Shown one piece after another: positions 62,878-64,000 of a stretch of 64,000 nucleotides of DNA (position 1 is its first letter; every line of letters begins with the position of its first letter). The position numbers and the translations under genes were made by a program. The notes under the pieces are model-generated. The model saw nothing but the letters and a program-made list of their open reading frames with translations, searched no databases and had not been told where the DNA came from. Location of the stretch: positions 186,001-250,000 of the forward strand of contig JAYRJL010000002.1 in assembly GCA_041906305.1 (NCBI GenBank), read 5' to 3'. Origin of the DNA: SHVZ01 sp041906305 (lineage in GTDB: Bacteria > Pseudomonadota > Alphaproteobacteria > SHVZ01).

Positions 62878-63875
62878 GCGACCGCTTTCGCCGCCTCCGG
62901 CTGAACGAAGTGGCAGGCGGTCATGTGGCCGCCGGATGCCACCTCGATCAGGGGCGGCTCGGCCTGGCGGCAGATGTCCTGCGCCATCGGGCATCGGGTG
63001 TGGAACCGGCATCCGCTCGGCGGATTGATCGGGCTGGGCACATCCCCCTTGAGAACGATGCGCTCGCGCCGCCCCCGCGCCTTCGGTACGGGGATCGCCG
63101 AAAGCAGCGCCTGGGTATAGGGATGCTTCGGCGTCGCGTAGAGCTGACGCTTCGGTGCGATCTCGACGATCTTGCCGAGATACATCACCGCGACCCGGTC
63201 GGAGATGTGACGGACGACGCCGAGGTCGTGGGAAATGAAGAGGTACGTCAGCTTGAACTCGGCCTGCAGGTCCTGGAGCAGGTTCACCACCTGCGCCTGA
63301 ATCGAGACGTCGAGCGCCGAGACCGGCTCGTCGCAGACGATCAGCTTCGGGTTGAGTGCGAGCGCGCGGGCGATGCCGATACGCTGACGCTGCCCGCCGG
63401 AGAACTCGTGCGGATAGCGTTCGGCGTGGAACGAGGCGAGCCCGACCAGCCCCAGCAGTTCGGCGACACGCTTCTTCAGGTCCGGGCCAAAGCGCTCGCC
63501 ATGGATCACCATCGGCTCGGCGATGATCTCCTCGACGGTGAGGCGTGGGTTCAGGCTCCCGTACGGATCCTGGAAGATGATCTGCATCTCGCGGCGCAGT
63601 GGCTGCATCTCGGCCGGCGACAATCCCACCGTATCGCGGCCGTTGATCAGGATCTTCCCCTTGCTCGGCTCGATCAGCCTGAGCACGAGCCGTCCGGTCG
63701 TCGTCTTGCCGCAGCCGGACTCGCCGACCAGACCCAGCGTCTCGCCGGCGCCGATCGAGAACGACACGTCCTCGACCGCGCGCACGGCTCCCACCTGCTT
63801 CGGCAGGATGAAGCCCTCGAAGATCGGGAAATGCTTGGTGAGCCCCTGGACTTCGAGAAGCGGCGGCGCGCTCAT
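62874..63875 (-). CDS. Peptide ABC transporter ATP-binding protein (DppF-like)
   Basis: A 333-residue ATPase. Walker A is GESGCGKTTT at residues 51-60, the signature EFSGGQRQRIGIARAL near 155, Walker B LIVCDEPVSALDVS near 175 and the switch His in LFISHDLGVVRHISD near 208. The C-terminal oligopeptide-type extension has CRFHTRCPMAQDIC near 290, a four-Cys cluster region usual in DppF/OppF. The ATG at 63875 overlaps the previous gene's stop by 4 bases. Confidence 0.95.
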   Translation of the reverse strand: MSAPPLLEVQGLTKHFPIFEGFILPKQVGAVRAVEDVSFSIGAGETLGLVGESGCGKTTTGRLVLRLIEPSKGKILINGRDTVGLSPAEMQPLRREMQIIFQDPYGSLNPRLTVEEIIAEPMVIHGERFGPDLKKRVAELLGLVGLASFHAERYPHEFSGGQRQRIGIARALALNPKLIVCDEPVSALDVSIQAQVVNLLQDLQAEFKLTYLFISHDLGVVRHISDRVAVMYLGKIVEIAPKRQLYATPKHPYTQALLSAIPVPKARGRRERIVLKGDVPSPINPPSGCRFHTRCPMAQDICRQAEPPLIEVASGGHMTACHFVQPEAAKAVA

Positions 63876-64000
63876 CGGACCGCTCCCGCGACGTCGAAGC
63901 GGTAGCCTGTGTGGCGGATGCAGGCCGCGTAGTGCGCGGCCTCCACGCCGATCAGCGGCGGCAAGCCGCTGGCGCACTCCTCGCGCGCATAGCCACAGCG
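63872..64000 (-). CDS. Peptide ABC transporter ATP-binding protein (DppD-like), C-terminus only
   Basis: The last 42 residues of a gene that continues beyond the window. The visible tail has RCGYAREECASGLPPL followed by HYAACIRHTGYRFDVAGAVR, matching the Cys-rich end of DppD/OppD ATPases. Its stop overlaps the start of the next ATPase gene by 4 bases, as expected for the DppD-DppF pair. Only the C-terminal part is present, so nothing can be said about the nucleotide-binding core. Confidence 0.85.
   Translation of the reverse strand, partial: RCGYAREECASGLPPLIGVEAAHYAACIRHTGYRFDVAGAVR

Overview
The window is GC-rich chromosomal DNA from an alphaproteobacterium. The order suggests this: a full nuoA-N operon followed by birA, rnj and a methylmalonyl-CoA epimerase; dat-hfq-hflX; ntrYX; rph-rdgB-hemW divergent from hrcA-grpE; and a lone 41-residue bL36. 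The tripartite tricarboxylate transporter and glcDEF fit a Rhodospirillales- or Reyranella-like lineage, but the genus cannot be fixed from sequence alone. No phage, insertion sequence, CRISPR array or rRNA was seen. Gene density is high, with many 1- to 4-base stop/start overlaps.

Layout. 1-17.4 kb (minus strand): tRNA-Asp, then complex I nuoA to nuoN, biotin protein ligase, RNase J, methylmalonyl-CoA epimerase and a small membrane protein. 17.5-21.3 kb (minus): a serine hydrolase, HflX, Hfq and D-amino-acid transaminase. 21.4-25.0 kb (minus): three related secreted low-complexity proteins that share a TRDLN motif. 25.3-32.2 kb: bL36, an aspartoacylase-family deacylase, a small protein with a flagellin-like tail, glycolate oxidase glcDEF and a purine permease. 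32.3-39.3 kb (minus): ntrX, ntrY, hemW, rdgB, a GNAT acetyltransferase and rph. 39.4-41.1 kb (plus): hrcA-grpE. 41-44 kb (minus): tctA, tctB, tctC. 44.3-53.4 kb: mixed metabolic genes (methyltransferase, YbaK, aldo/keto reductase, CocE-type hydrolase, MFS, Gfo/Idh/MocA dehydrogenase, P1 peptidase, FMN reductase, OsmC, ArsR-type regulator). 53.4-59.8 kb (minus): a three-gene unit with an outer-membrane barrel translocator of Slam/type 11 secretion type, a FecR-domain protein with a TbpB-like C-terminal barrel, and a CHASE2 adenylate/guanylate cyclase. 59.9-64 kb: MFS transporter, M14 peptidase and a dipeptide ABC transporter cut by the window end.

The two stretches that best merit study are the TRDLN trio (21.4-25.0 kb) and the barrel/FecR/cyclase unit (53.4-59.8 kb). 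In the first, three paralogous signal peptides precede unlike low-complexity bodies that keep one motif. In the second, a probable secretion pore, its probable cargo and a sensory cyclase are translationally linked. HflX also lacks a usual start codon ahead of its conserved N-terminus. Functional statements rest on motif recognition by eye; no database search was run.
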